Origin: Agrococcus beijingensis | Lineage (GTDB): Bacteria > Actinomycetota > Actinomycetes > Actinomycetales > Microbacteriaceae | Direction of reading: 5' to 3' | DNA: 64,000 nt | NCBI RefSeq assembly: GCF_030758955.1 | Contig: NZ_CP132360.1 | Span: 2,790,980 to 2,854,979 of the forward strand | The notes under the pieces: generated by a model | Told to the model about the DNA's origin: nothing | The model's input: only the letters and a program-made list of their open reading frames with translations | The model's database searches: none | Program-made: the position numbers and the translations under genes | Shown: one piece after another, positions 8,156 to 16,537 of the stretch | Numbering within the stretch: the first letter of the stretch is position 1 | Layout of the letters: each line of letters begins with the position of its first letter

Positions 8156-8845
8156 TCAGGCCGCCGGCTGCATCAGCAGCGCAGCGTCGCCGAGCACCGG
8201 CTCGGGCGCACCGGCACCGGCGATCGGGATGCGCGCGAGCCTCGGCGCCCCTCCGGCGGCCGCCTCGACCAGGAGGCTGCCGGTCGCGATGCGGCCATCC
8301 CCGTCGGCGAGGCCGCCCCACTCGGCCCGCACGCTGCGCACGACGGTCGCTGCATTCGGCCACGGGCCGACGACGAGCAGGGTCGACGACGACTGCCGCA
8401 GCCGGGCGGCGAGGCGCGCCGCGTCGGTGGGCGCGACCCGCGGCGGCGCGGCGGCCAGCACGACCGGCATCGCATCGGCGAGGCTCGCCACCACGTCGAG
8501 CCATGCGCGGCCCGGCTGCGGCACGAGCGCGATGCGGTCGATCGCCACGCCCAGGTCGCGAGCCGCCTCGATGCCGAGATCGGCCATGCCGACGATCGCG
8601 CCCCAGCCCCCGGCGGGCATGACAGCGCCGAGACAGGCGAGCGCGAGGCTGCGCGACTCGATGCTGTGCGCAGCCCCGGGGCGCAGGCTCCGCACGACAT
8701 CGTCGAGCCCCGCGGGCGCCGACTCGTCGAGCGTCGGCGCCTGCTGCGGCACCGTCTCCTGCATGCTGCGCAGCCGCTCGCGCAGCGCCTCGACCGTCGC
8801 TGTGCGGTCCTCCCCCGTGCGGCGCTCGAGCCTCGTCGATGCCAT
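8156..8845 (-). CDS. imuA': ImuA', RecA-like mutasome protein
   Basis: About 229 residues resembling the RecA/SulA-like fold of ImuA'. The N-terminal helix ATVEALRERLRSMQETVPQ is followed by a core with GWGAIVGMADLGIEAARDLGV and RIALVPQPGRAWLDVVASLADAMPVVL, typical of actinobacterial ImuA'. It helps ImuB recruit DnaE2 to damaged DNA. Two ATGs are possible (8851 and 8845); 8845 is preferred because GGAGGG then has proper spacing, whereas it abuts the first. A perfect LexA box lies at 8862-8877. ImuB, normally the next gene, is 3.4 kb away beyond two surface-protein genes. Confidence 0.78.
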   Translation of the reverse strand: MASTRLERRTGEDRTATVEALRERLRSMQETVPQQAPTLDESAPAGLDDVVRSLRPGAAHSIESRSLALACLGAVMPAGGWGAIVGMADLGIEAARDLGVAIDRIALVPQPGRAWLDVVASLADAMPVVLAAAPPRVAPTDAARLAARLRQSSSTLLVVGPWPNAATVVRSVRAEWGGLADGDGRIATGSLLVEAAAGGAPRLARIPIAGAGAPEPVLGDAALLMQPAA

Positions 8846-8861
8846 CCCCATCCCTCCATCT

Positions 8862-8877
8862 TCGAACGTGTGTTCGA
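8862..8877. promoter_or_regulatory. LexA (SOS) box upstream of imuA'
   Basis: TCGAACGTGTGTTCGA fits TCGAAC-N4-GTTCGA with both 6-bp arms perfect. It lies 17 bases upstream of the imuA' start and 93 bases upstream of the divergent sugar kinase, whose promoter may also be affected. Confidence 0.93.
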
Positions 8878-8969
8878 ATCGGTCAAGCCCCGGCGGCGTG
8901 TCGAGCCATCAGTCGCCATGCGATGATCGAAGCGACCCGCGACGCGGGCAGCTGCGACGAGGAGGCTCG

Positions 8970-9932
8970 ATGGCGACCACCGCCGACGACCCGAGCGTCG
9001 CACCCACCGCTGACGCGAAGGCCCCCGTGCTCTGCGTCACCACGAACCCCGCGATCGACATCACGTACACGATCGACGAGCTGCGGGTCGGCGTCAGCCA
9101 CCGGGTGCCCACCGGCCTCGCCTGCGCCGGCGGCAAGGGCGTCAACGTCGCCCGCGTGCTGCGGCAGCACCACGAGCCCGCGATGGTCATCGCCCCGATC
9201 GGCGGGCCGGTGCGCGTGCTGTTCGTGCACGACCTCGACCGCTCCGGCATCCCCCACCGCCTCATCGACGTCGACGCGCCCACCCGGCGCACCACCGCGA
9301 TCGTCACGCCGGCCGGCACCACCAACCTCAACGAGACCGGCGAGGCCATCGACGCCGCCAGCTGGCAGCGCGTGCTCGAGGCTGTGCGCGCCGAGGCAGC
9401 CGGATCCCGGGTCATCGTCTCGGCAGGCTCGCTACCGCCGGAGACGCCGGCGCACCTGTGCGCGAGCGTCGTCGAGATCGCGCTCGCCGCGGGCAAGCCG
9501 GTGATCGTCGACGTCGGGGGCGCGCAGCTGCCGCACGCGGTCGCCGCAGGCGCCACCGCCGTGAAGCCCAACCGCCACGAGCTCTTCGACGCGATGGGCG
9601 GCAGCGACCCGCTCGACGCCGCCCGCCGCCTCGCCGCGCTCGGCCACGGCACCGTCTTCGCCTCGCTCGACGTCGAGGGGATGCTCGCGGTGCTGCCCGA
9701 CGGCCGCGCCTGGCACGCGATGCTCGACCACGTGCTCGACGGCAACCCGACCGGCGCCGGCGACGCCGCGGTCGCCGCGATCGCGCAGGCGCTCGCCGAG
9801 GGCGCGACGCTCGAGGAGCAGCTCGCCCGCGCGACGGCGTGGTCGGCGGCAGCGGTGCTCTCGCCCCAGGCAGGCGCGATCGCCGATCCCACCGAGCTCG
9901 CCCGACGCATCCGCATCACCCCCATCGGCTGA
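8970..9932 (+). CDS. PfkB-family hexose-phosphate kinase (1-phosphofructokinase-like)
   Basis: A 320-residue PfkB-family kinase. The N-terminal substrate region reads TTNPAIDITY and ACAGGKGVNVARVLRQH, as in FruK/LacC-type 1-phosphofructokinase and tagatose-6-phosphate kinase. The C-terminal ATP/anion-hole motif is GNPTGAGDA with catalytic base Asp265. VKPNRHELF matches the conserved VKPN.EEL segment. No PTS or fru regulator is adjacent, so the true substrate is open. ATG 8970 has GAGGAGG upstream. It is transcribed divergently from imuA'. Confidence 0.8.
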   Translation: MATTADDPSVAPTADAKAPVLCVTTNPAIDITYTIDELRVGVSHRVPTGLACAGGKGVNVARVLRQHHEPAMVIAPIGGPVRVLFVHDLDRSGIPHRLIDVDAPTRRTTAIVTPAGTTNLNETGEAIDAASWQRVLEAVRAEAAGSRVIVSAGSLPPETPAHLCASVVEIALAAGKPVIVDVGGAQLPHAVAAGATAVKPNRHELFDAMGGSDPLDAARRLAALGHGTVFASLDVEGMLAVLPDGRAWHAMLDHVLDGNPTGAGDAAVAAIAQALAEGATLEEQLARATAWSAAAVLSPQAGAIADPTELARRIRITPIG

Positions 9933-10013
9933 CGCGGCGCAGCCGGTCAGCCGACTCCCAGCGTTCATCCGGCGCCCACTTGGCGTGCGGCATCTCGCTG
10001 GTACGGTGTGGCC

Positions 10014-10460
10014 ATGGAGAACCTGCGCCTCGAAGAGCTGAACGCGGCCAACATCGTCGCTGCCAACGGCATGACGCTCAAGCGCGGGCAGGAGGCGTTC
10101 CTCGCCGGCAACGCCCGCCTCGAGGAGTTCGTCAACACGCAGAGCTCCTGGCAGCGGGTGATCTTCGACGGCGAGCAGCCCGTCGCGTTCGTGATGGCGA
10201 ACTTCGACCCCGAGGTCGACCGCGAGGAGTACCGCTCGAGCATCCTGCGCATGTACGTCGCGGGCGACGCGCAGCGCAAGGGCGTCGGCAGCTTCACGGT
10301 CGATCAGGTGGCCGAGGAGGCCAAGCGCCAGGGCTTCGACAGCGTCTTCGCGGTCTGGGAAGAGGGCGAGACCGGCCCCGGCAGGTTCTTCCAGGCCGTC
10401 GGCTTCGAGATCATCGGCGAGAACGAGTACGGCGAGTCGATCGGCCGCAAGAGCCTCTGA
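10014..10460 (+). CDS. GNAT family N-acetyltransferase
   Basis: A 148-residue single-domain GNAT protein. The acetyl-CoA-binding strand-turn-helix is LRMYVAGDAQRKGVGSFTVDQ, containing the Q/R-x-x-G-x-G/A signature as QRKGVG. The C-terminal GPGRFFQAVGFEIIGENEYGE is the usual final strand pair. Resemblance to SpeG/BltD-like polyamine acetyltransferases is moderate; the substrate cannot be fixed. The ATG at 10014 is preferred over a GTG six bases upstream. Confidence 0.8.
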   Translation: MENLRLEELNAANIVAANGMTLKRGQEAFLAGNARLEEFVNTQSSWQRVIFDGEQPVAFVMANFDPEVDREEYRSSILRMYVAGDAQRKGVGSFTVDQVAEEAKRQGFDSVFAVWEEGETGPGRFFQAVGFEIIGENEYGESIGRKSL

Positions 10461-10487
10461 CGCCGCTCGCGCGAGCGTGAGCCGCTG

Positions 10488-11936
10488 ATGCGTCGACTGG
10501 TCGCGGCCGTCGTCGCGGCAGCCGTGCTGGCCGTCACCGGCTGCGCGGCCGCGGCACCCGAGCGCCGCGACACGGGCGTCGCGCTCTTCCAGTGGAGCTG
10601 GAACGCCATCGCCGACGAGTGCGGCGTGCTCAGCGACGCCGGCGTCGCCTGGGTGCTCACCTCGCCGCCGCAGGAGCACGTCGACGGCCGCACCGCCGGC
10701 GTGCCCGGCACAGACGGCACCGAGTGGTGGTGGTCGTACCAGCCGACCTCCTACCAGGTCGAGTCGCGCCTGGGCACCCGCGCCGAGTTCGCCGCGATGA
10801 CCGCCGCGTGCGGCGAGGCGGGCGTCGACGTCTACGCGGATGCGGTCATCAACCACATGGCGGGCGTCGAGTCGGGCTCGGGCTGGGCAGGCACCGCGTT
10901 CACCCACTACGCGTACCCGGGCACCTACTCGCGCGCCGACTTCCACGACTGCGACCGGAACCCCGACGACGACATCGACGGCTACACCGAGCCGTTCGTG
11001 ATCCAGCACTGCGAGCTCGAGAACCTGGCCGACCTCGCGACCGAGTCGCCCCGCGTGCGAGAGACCATCGGCGCCTACCTCGACGACCTGCTCTCGCTCG
11101 GCGTCACCGGATTCCGCCTCGACGCCGCCAAGCACATCGACCCGGACGACGTCGCCGCGATCGTCGCCGCGCTGCCCGAGGGCACACCGGTGATCAGCGA
11201 GGTGATCCGCGGCGCGGGCGAGCCGGTGCAGCCCGAGCAGTACACCGGCTTCTCGACGGTGTGGGAGTTCGGCTGGGCCGAGCGCGTCGGCTCGTTCGTG
11301 CAGGACGGCTCGGCCAGGGCGCTCGCCGACCTCGACCCCGACTCCTACGGGCTGCTCGAGCGGAGCGCGCGCACCTTCCTCGTCAACCACGACACCGAGC
11401 GCAACGGCACCACGCTCTCCTACCGCGACGGCCGCGAGCTGTCGGCAGCGACCGCCGTCATGCTCGCGACCGACTACGGACCGCCGACGCTCCACTCGGG
11501 CTACGCCTTCTCGGAGCGTGATCAGGGTCCGGCGCTCGAGGCCGACGGGTCGGTGGCGGATGCGTCGTGCACCGGCGACGAGGTGCCCGACCGCATCGTC
11601 GATGGCTGGGAGGACCGCGCGTGGGTCTGCCAGCACCGCTGGCCGGGCACCCTCGAGCTGGTCTCGTGGCGCACCCGCGTCGTCGACGCGCCGGTGACCG
11701 AGCAGTCGTCGATGGAGTCGGCCTACGTCTCGCTCCGCGGCGAGACGGCGGCCATGATCGTGCAGCTCGACGACGAGCCGGTCGCCGTGCAGGTGCCTGT
11801 GACGCTCCCCGACGGCAGCTACTGCGACGTCGTGGTGCCCGACTGCGCATCCGTCATCGAGGTCGCGGGCGGCGTCGCCGCGATCGAGCTGGAGCCTTGG
11901 CAGGCGGTGGCGCTCGACCGGTTCACGCGGCCGTAG
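10488..11936 (+). CDS. Lipoprotein alpha-amylase, GH13
   Basis: A 482-residue secreted amylase. The N-terminus is a lipoprotein signal with lipobox AVTGC (Cys19). All four GH13 regions are present: region I DAVINH (118-123), region II GFRLDAAKH with nucleophile Asp212, region III SEVI with acid/base Glu238, and region IV NHD (300-302). TGVALFQWSWNAIADEC resembles animal/Streptomyces-type alpha-amylases. It hydrolyses alpha-1,4 glucans while anchored to the outer face of the membrane. No carbohydrate-binding module is attached. It converges on the ABC exporter and shares the hairpin 11951-11993. Confidence 0.9.
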   Translation: MRRLVAAVVAAAVLAVTGCAAAAPERRDTGVALFQWSWNAIADECGVLSDAGVAWVLTSPPQEHVDGRTAGVPGTDGTEWWWSYQPTSYQVESRLGTRAEFAAMTAACGEAGVDVYADAVINHMAGVESGSGWAGTAFTHYAYPGTYSRADFHDCDRNPDDDIDGYTEPFVIQHCELENLADLATESPRVRETIGAYLDDLLSLGVTGFRLDAAKHIDPDDVAAIVAALPEGTPVISEVIRGAGEPVQPEQYTGFSTVWEFGWAERVGSFVQDGSARALADLDPDSYGLLERSARTFLVNHDTERNGTTLSYRDGRELSAATAVMLATDYGPPTLHSGYAFSERDQGPALEADGSVADASCTGDEVPDRIVDGWEDRAWVCQHRWPGTLELVSWRTRVVDAPVTEQSSMESAYVSLRGETAAMIVQLDDEPVAVQVPVTLPDGSYCDVVVPDCASVIEVAGGVAAIELEPWQAVALDRFTRP

Positions 11937-11950
11937 CCGGCTGACGCCTC

Positions 11951-11993
11951 CGCTGGTCAAGGATCGGCGCGAGCGCGCGCTCCTCGACCAGCG
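11951..11993. terminator. Bidirectional hairpin between amylase and ABC exporter
   Basis: CGCTGGTCAAGGA (11951-11963) pairs with TCCTCGACCAGCG (11981-11993) with one mismatch; the loop can pair further through GC-rich sequence. It sits between convergent genes and shares CCTCCGCTGGTC with the repeat near 3430, so it may be a repeat family reused as a terminator. Confidence 0.7.
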
Positions 11994-11999
11994 CGGCGG

Positions 12000-13808
12000 C
12001 TACACCAGCGACTCGCGCCAGGCGCGGTGCAGCGAGGCGAACTTGCCGCCAGCGGCGATCAGCTCGTCGGGCGAGCCGTCCTCGATGATGCGGCCGTGCT
12101 CCATCACCAGCACCCGGTCGGCGATCGCGACCGTCGAGAGGCGGTGCGCGATGATGATCGCCGTGCGGTCGGCGAGCAGCGTCGTGAGGCCCTGCTGCAC
12201 GAGCCGCTCGGAGGGGATGTCGAGCGAGGCGGTCGCCTCGTCGAGGATCAGCACGCGCGGGTCGGCGAGGAACGCGCGCGCGAACGACAGCAGCTGCCGC
12301 TGGCCGGCGCTCACGCGGCCGCCGCGCTTGTTGACGTCGGTGTCGTAGCCGTCGGGCAGCGCCTCGATGAACTCGTGCGCGCCCACCGAGCGGGCGGCCG
12401 TCTCGATCTCGTCGTCGGTCGCCCCCGGCTTGCCGAGCGCGATGTTGTCGGCGACGGTGCCCGAGAAGAGGTAGGCCTCCTGGGTCACCATCACCACCGC
12501 GCGACGCAGGTCGTCGTTCGTCAGCTCGCGCAGGTCGACGCCGTCGAGCTGCACGGAGCCCTGCGTCGGGTCGTAGAAGCGCGACACCAGCTTGGCGAGC
12601 GTCGACTTGCCGGCGCCGGTGGTGCCGACGAGCGCGATCGTCTGCCCCGAGGGGATGTGCAGGTCGAAGTCGGGCAGCACGACCTTGCCGCTGCCGTAGG
12701 CGAACTCGACGCCGTCGAAGTCGATCTGGCCGCGCGAGGCGGGCAGCGCCCGCGGCGCGACCGGCTCCTTGACGGTCGGCTCCTCCTCGAGCACGCCGGA
12801 GATCTTCTCGAGCGCGGCCGAGGCCGACTGGTAGCCGTTGAAGAACATGCCGATGCCCTGGATGGGCTGGAAGAAGTTGCGCGCGTAGAGCGCGACACCC
12901 AGCAGCGCGCCGATCTGCATGGTGCCGTCGGCGACGCGCAGGCCGCCGACCAGCACGAGCGTGGCGATCGTGATCGCGCCGATCGCCATGATGCCGGGCT
13001 CGTAGATGCCGAAGATGTTGATGGTGCGGAAGTTCGCGTCGCGGTAGTCGTCGACGCGCTCGTCGAACTCCTGCTGGTTGGCGCCCTCCTTGCGGAACGC
13101 CTTCACCGCCCGGATGCCCGTCATCGTCTCGACGAAGTGCACGATCATGCGCGCGCTGGTCGTGCGCGTCTCGCGGAACAGCACGGTCGAGCGCACCTGG
13201 AACCAGCGCGTCAGCAGCACGGCCGGGATGAGCGCGATGCCGATGATCAGCCCCGAGAGCGGGTCGAGGATCGCCATCGCGATCCCCGTGAACGACATGA
13301 ACAGCACGCCGCGCACGAGCTCGTTGAGGCCCTGGTCGAGCAGCTCGCGGATCGACTCGAGGTCGCTCGTCTGGCGGGCGATGATGCGGCCCGAGGTGTA
13401 CGACTCGTGGAACTCGAGGCTCAGCCGCTGCGCGTGGTCGAACAGCCGCCGGCGCAGCTCGAACAGCACCGTCTGGCTGATGCGCGCGACGCCCACGGTG
13501 TAGAAGTACATGAGCACGCCGCCCACGACCGCCGCGACGATGTAGGCCACCGTGGCGCCCCACAGCGGCATCCAGTCGGCGCGCTCGACGATCGACGGCA
13601 GGCCCCGGTCGATGCCGTAGGCGATCAGCATCGGCCCGGCGATGTTCGCGGCCACCGCGATGACGACCAGGATCATGGTCACGACGACCTTGGCCACGTG
13701 CGGCCGCAGCAGGCTGCCGAGCAGCTTGCGCGACCGCGCGCGGATCGCCTTCGACTCGGCCTTGGTGTAGTCGGTGCGGTCCTCGCCCTGCACGCCCTGG
13801 ACGGTCAT
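12000..13808 (-). CDS. ABC exporter half-transporter, subunit B of heterodimer
   Basis: A 602-residue fused permease-ATPase. Six membrane helices occupy about residues 35-310; the nucleotide-binding domain has Walker [10 protein letters not shown] (near 395), Q-loop VTQEAYLF, signature RVSAGQRQL (near 500), Walker [11 protein letters not shown] and H-loop [10 protein letters not shown]. The signature is VSAGQ rather than LSGGQ. Together with the aspartate in Walker B of the partner this makes one degenerate ATP site, as in heterodimeric exporters such as BmrCD or TM287/288. It overlaps its upstream partner by four bases. Likely a multidrug or lipid exporter; the substrate is unknown. Confidence 0.88.
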   Translation of the reverse strand: MTVQGVQGEDRTDYTKAESKAIRARSRKLLGSLLRPHVAKVVVTMILVVIAVAANIAGPMLIAYGIDRGLPSIVERADWMPLWGATVAYIVAAVVGGVLMYFYTVGVARISQTVLFELRRRLFDHAQRLSLEFHESYTSGRIIARQTSDLESIRELLDQGLNELVRGVLFMSFTGIAMAILDPLSGLIIGIALIPAVLLTRWFQVRSTVLFRETRTTSARMIVHFVETMTGIRAVKAFRKEGANQQEFDERVDDYRDANFRTINIFGIYEPGIMAIGAITIATLVLVGGLRVADGTMQIGALLGVALYARNFFQPIQGIGMFFNGYQSASAALEKISGVLEEEPTVKEPVAPRALPASRGQIDFDGVEFAYGSGKVVLPDFDLHIPSGQTIALVGTTGAGKSTLAKLVSRFYDPTQGSVQLDGVDLRELTNDDLRRAVVMVTQEAYLFSGTVADNIALGKPGATDDEIETAARSVGAHEFIEALPDGYDTDVNKRGGRVSAGQRQLLSFARAFLADPRVLILDEATASLDIPSERLVQQGLTTLLADRTAIIIAHRLSTVAIADRVLVMEHGRIIEDGSPDELIAAGGKFASLHRAWRESLV

Positions 13809-15679
13809 CGGGAGACCCCCTCGGTCTGCGCATCGAGGTCCTCGACGTCGATGGTCTGCATCGAGCCGGTGATCGTCTCGATGCTCTTCCTGTCGCGCTC
13901 GGCCTCCTCGAGGCTCGAGATCACGTAGCGGTAGTGCTCGCTGCGGGCGAGCAGCTCGGAGTGGGTGCCGACGTCGACGATCCTGCCGTCGCGCATCAGC
14001 GCGACGCGGTCGGCGAGCTGCACCGTGCTCGGGCGGTGGGCGACGATGAGCGCCGTGGTGCGCTCGAGCACGTGGCGCAGCGCCTCCTCGACCTGTGCCT
14101 CGGTCTCGACGTCGAGCGCCGAGAGCGGGTCGTCGAGCACGAGCACCGCCGGGTCGGCGGCGACCGCCCGGGCGAGCGCGAGCCGCTGCCGCTGGCCGCC
14201 GGAGAGCGAGAGTCCCTCCTCACCGATCTGCGTGTCGAGCCCCTTCGGCAGGTCGCGCGCGAAGTCGGCCTGCGCGATCGCGAGGGCGCGGTCGAGGGCC
14301 TCCTCCGACGCATCCGGGGCACCCATCAGCACGTTCTCGCGGACGGTGGCCGAGAACAGCGTGGCGTCCTCGAAGGCCATCGCGACGTGGGTGCGCAGCT
14401 CCTCGAGCGTGAGGTCGCGCACGTCGACGCCGTCGAGCAGCACGCGGCCGCCGGTGACGTCGTAGAGCCGGGCGGGCAGCGCCGTGAGCGTGGTCTTGCC
14501 GGAGCCGGTGATGCCGATCAGCGCCATCGTCTCGCCAGGCCGGATCACGAGGTCGGCGCCGTCGACGAGGTCGCGCTCGTGCTCCTGCGCGTCCTGGTAG
14601 CGGAAGCGCACGCCCTCGAAGACGAGCTCGCCCCTCGGCTCGGCGATCGAGACCGGCGAGGCGGGGTCGACGATCGTGTTCTCGGAGTCGACGATCTCGT
14701 GGAAGCGGCGCGACGCGTTCGACGCGTCGATGAGGAAGGCGAACAGGAAGCCGATCGACTCGATCGGCCAGTTGAGCACCATCGCGACCGCGAAGAACGC
14801 GAAGAGCGTGCCGACCGTGATCTGCCCGCTCGCCGCGAGCCAGACGCCCAGGAACAGGCAGACGGCGTAGGAGATGTAGGGCACGATCGTCAGCCACATC
14901 CAGAGGCTGCCGTCCATGCGCGCCTTGTCGATCTCGGTCTCGCGCAGCGTCTTCGCCTGGTCGGTGAAGCCCTCGAGGGCGTGCCGGCCGCGGCCGAAGG
15001 CCTTCAGCACGCGGATGCCGTGGATCGACTGCTCGACGGTGGTCGCGAGGTCGCCCGCCTGATCCTGCGCCGCACGAGAGATCGTGAAGTAGCGGCGCTC
15101 GAAGCGCAGCGCGAAGAAGACGATCGGCGCCGAGAGCACCACGAAGACGCCGGCGAGCAGCGGGCTCCAGAAGAAGAGCACACCGATGCCGACCACCAGC
15201 GTGATCGCGTTGACGACCAGCAGGGGTGCGCCGAAGGCGGTGAAGCGGCGGATCATGCCGAGGTCCTGCACCGCACGGCTGAGCAGCTGGCCCGACTGCC
15301 AGCGGTCGTGGAACGCGACCGGCAGCGCCTGCAGCTTCGCATAGAGGGAGCGGCGCATCGACGCCTCGACCTTGGTCGAGGGCAGCGTGACGAGGAACCG
15401 CCGCATGTAGACGAAGAAGGCCTCGCCGAGCGCGAGCGCGAGGATCGCGAGCGCCACCGGCCAGACGGCGGCCGAATCGGCGTCGGCGAGCGGGCCGTCG
15501 ACGAGCGCGCGCATCGCGATCGGCGTCGCCAGGCTCAGCAGCGCCGAGACGAGCGCCGCCGCGGTGCCCCACAGCAGGCGCGGCAGCACCGGCCGCAGGA
15601 AGGGCAGCAGGCGCGAGAGCGCTGCCAGGTGCCCGATGGGCTTCTGCTCTGTCGAATGGTCCGGGGGCGTGGCAGACAT
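13805..15679 (-). CDS. ABC exporter half-transporter, subunit A of heterodimer
   Basis: A 624-residue fused permease-ATPase. Walker A is GITGSGKTT (near 393), signature [11 protein letters not shown] (near 493), and H-loop [10 protein letters not shown]. Walker B reads [11 protein letters not shown]: the catalytic glutamate is replaced by aspartate, the hallmark of the degenerate half of a heterodimeric exporter. The first gene of a two-gene operon, it starts at 15679 behind AAGGATCCCCC. A 25-codon ORF and hairpins precede it (15727-15900), suggesting ribosome-controlled expression. Confidence 0.88.
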   Translation of the reverse strand: MSATPPDHSTEQKPIGHLAALSRLLPFLRPVLPRLLWGTAAALVSALLSLATPIAMRALVDGPLADADSAAVWPVALAILALALGEAFFVYMRRFLVTLPSTKVEASMRRSLYAKLQALPVAFHDRWQSGQLLSRAVQDLGMIRRFTAFGAPLLVVNAITLVVGIGVLFFWSPLLAGVFVVLSAPIVFFALRFERRYFTISRAAQDQAGDLATTVEQSIHGIRVLKAFGRGRHALEGFTDQAKTLRETEIDKARMDGSLWMWLTIVPYISYAVCLFLGVWLAASGQITVGTLFAFFAVAMVLNWPIESIGFLFAFLIDASNASRRFHEIVDSENTIVDPASPVSIAEPRGELVFEGVRFRYQDAQEHERDLVDGADLVIRPGETMALIGITGSGKTTLTALPARLYDVTGGRVLLDGVDVRDLTLEELRTHVAMAFEDATLFSATVRENVLMGAPDASEEALDRALAIAQADFARDLPKGLDTQIGEEGLSLSGGQRQRLALARAVAADPAVLVLDDPLSALDVETEAQVEEALRHVLERTTALIVAHRPSTVQLADRVALMRDGRIVDVGTHSELLARSEHYRYVISSLEEAERDRKSIETITGSMQTIDVEDLDAQTEGVSR

Positions 15680-15726
15680 GGGGGATCCTTCGGAATCGCG
15701 GGCGGGATGGGCCGGCGATGATGTGT

Positions 15727-15802
15727 GCGACCGGTGGGTCGCGATGGCGGTGCGGTGCCGGGCTCAGCGTGGCGCTGGCACGGCGGGGCGAGCGGGGCTC
15801 GC
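15727..15802 (-). promoter_or_regulatory. Leader hairpins between upstream ORF and ABC exporter
   Basis: Two compact hairpins lie between the upstream ORF stop and the exporter start: GCGAGC-GGG-GCTCGC (15788-15802) and GCGACC-GGTG-GGTCGC (15727-15742). Their position fits an attenuator that responds to ribosomes on the upstream ORF. This is inference; no U-tract is visible. Confidence 0.4.
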
Positions 15803-15822
15803 GACGGGGAGATCCCTGGCTG

Positions 15823-15900
15823 CTACCGGCGCCCGGCGAAGCCGACGCGGGTGCGGAGGGCGCGGGCGGCAGCGATCGGGGCGTTCGTCGTCGTGCTCAT
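15823..15900 (-). CDS. 25-residue upstream ORF (candidate leader peptide) of the ABC exporter
   Basis: ATG at 15900 is preceded by a strong GGAGG (CAGGAGGATGCC before the start). The peptide is MSTTTNAPIAAARALR followed by TRVGFAGRR and ends at TAG 15823-15825, 143 bases before the exporter start. Its strong ribosome binding site, tiny size and basic C-terminus fit a regulatory leader peptide, comparable in arrangement to BmrB upstream of the heterodimeric exporter BmrCD in Bacillus, where ribosome stalling induces expression. Expression and function are inferred. Confidence 0.55.
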   Translation of the reverse strand: MSTTTNAPIAAARALRTRVGFAGRR

Positions 15901-15948
15901 GGCATCCTCCTGGCATCGGCCGCTCCTGGGTGGCGCGGACAGCCTTCG

Positions 15949-15978
15949 ATTCTAAGCAGGCGCACAGGCTCGCGTCTA
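15949..15978 (-). promoter_or_regulatory. Putative promoter of the ABC exporter operon
   Basis: On the minus strand, -35 TAGACG (15973-15978) and -10 TAGAAT (15949-15954) are 18 bp apart and about 50 bases upstream of the leader ORF. The accessory island begins within a few dozen bases beyond it, so the core promoter seems to be spared. Confidence 0.45.
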
Positions 15979-16020
15979 CCCCCCGACAAGACTCACCTAA
16001 GGTGCTCGCGAAATGGGGCG

Positions 16021-16063
16021 CATGGCCACCGAGCGGCTACACCACTTTATGGGGCACTACTCC
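16021..16063 (+). repeat. Transposon-end-like sequence A at left inversion junction
   Basis: Contains GCTACACCACTTTATGGGGC, matching in pattern the 40-bp sequence at 26832-26871 (GCTACACCACTACTTGGGAC). Both stop next to the duplicated hexamer GATCGG/CCGATC. The two look like left and right ends of one insertion-sequence type; the family cannot be fixed here. Confidence 0.5.
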
Positions 16064-16403
16064 GATCGGCGACGAGCACTTCCATCCACGCACGCTGCCT
16101 GCCAATGATCTCCCCGCATACCTCCGCACACACTTCCAAGGCGTCCCCGAACGCACGGTAGTTCTCACCCTCCACGAAAGCGCAGAACACGCAGCCGACC
16201 GCCTCTACCGCATCGACGGCACCATCGAACCAATCAGCGAACAGGAATGCCGCTACACGGCCCACGTCGACTCATACGAATGGCTTGCGCTCTCCCTTAC
16301 ACTCACCGACATCGAGTTCACAATCGAATCACCGGACGACTTCCGCGCCTACCTCGCTCACCACGCAAACAGAATGCTCCGCGGAGCCCTCCCGCCAAGA
16401 TAA
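16064..16403 (+). pseudogene. WYL-domain regulator, C-terminal fragment
   Basis: About 112 residues: IGDEHFHPRTLPANDLPAYL, then a ligand-domain core and DSYEWLALSLTLTDIEF, ending at 16403. This is the C-terminal part of a WYL-type transcriptional regulator without its HTH and WYL core. The missing first 209 residues are at 26871-27499 on the opposite strand; both breakpoints share GATCGG, and the joined frame gives a 320-residue protein, matching the 321-residue paralogue at 20059-21024. See findings. Confidence 0.82.
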
Positions 16404-16537
16404 GCCTCTTCGTCACGCAGCCCCACTGACACCAGTCCATGTGTCACCAGCCCATGTGTCACCAGTCCATGCACGTATGCCACGGCTGGGCCGTGGTGCG
16501 CACCTTCCTCATGAGGCGACTCATGAGGGAGGCCGAG

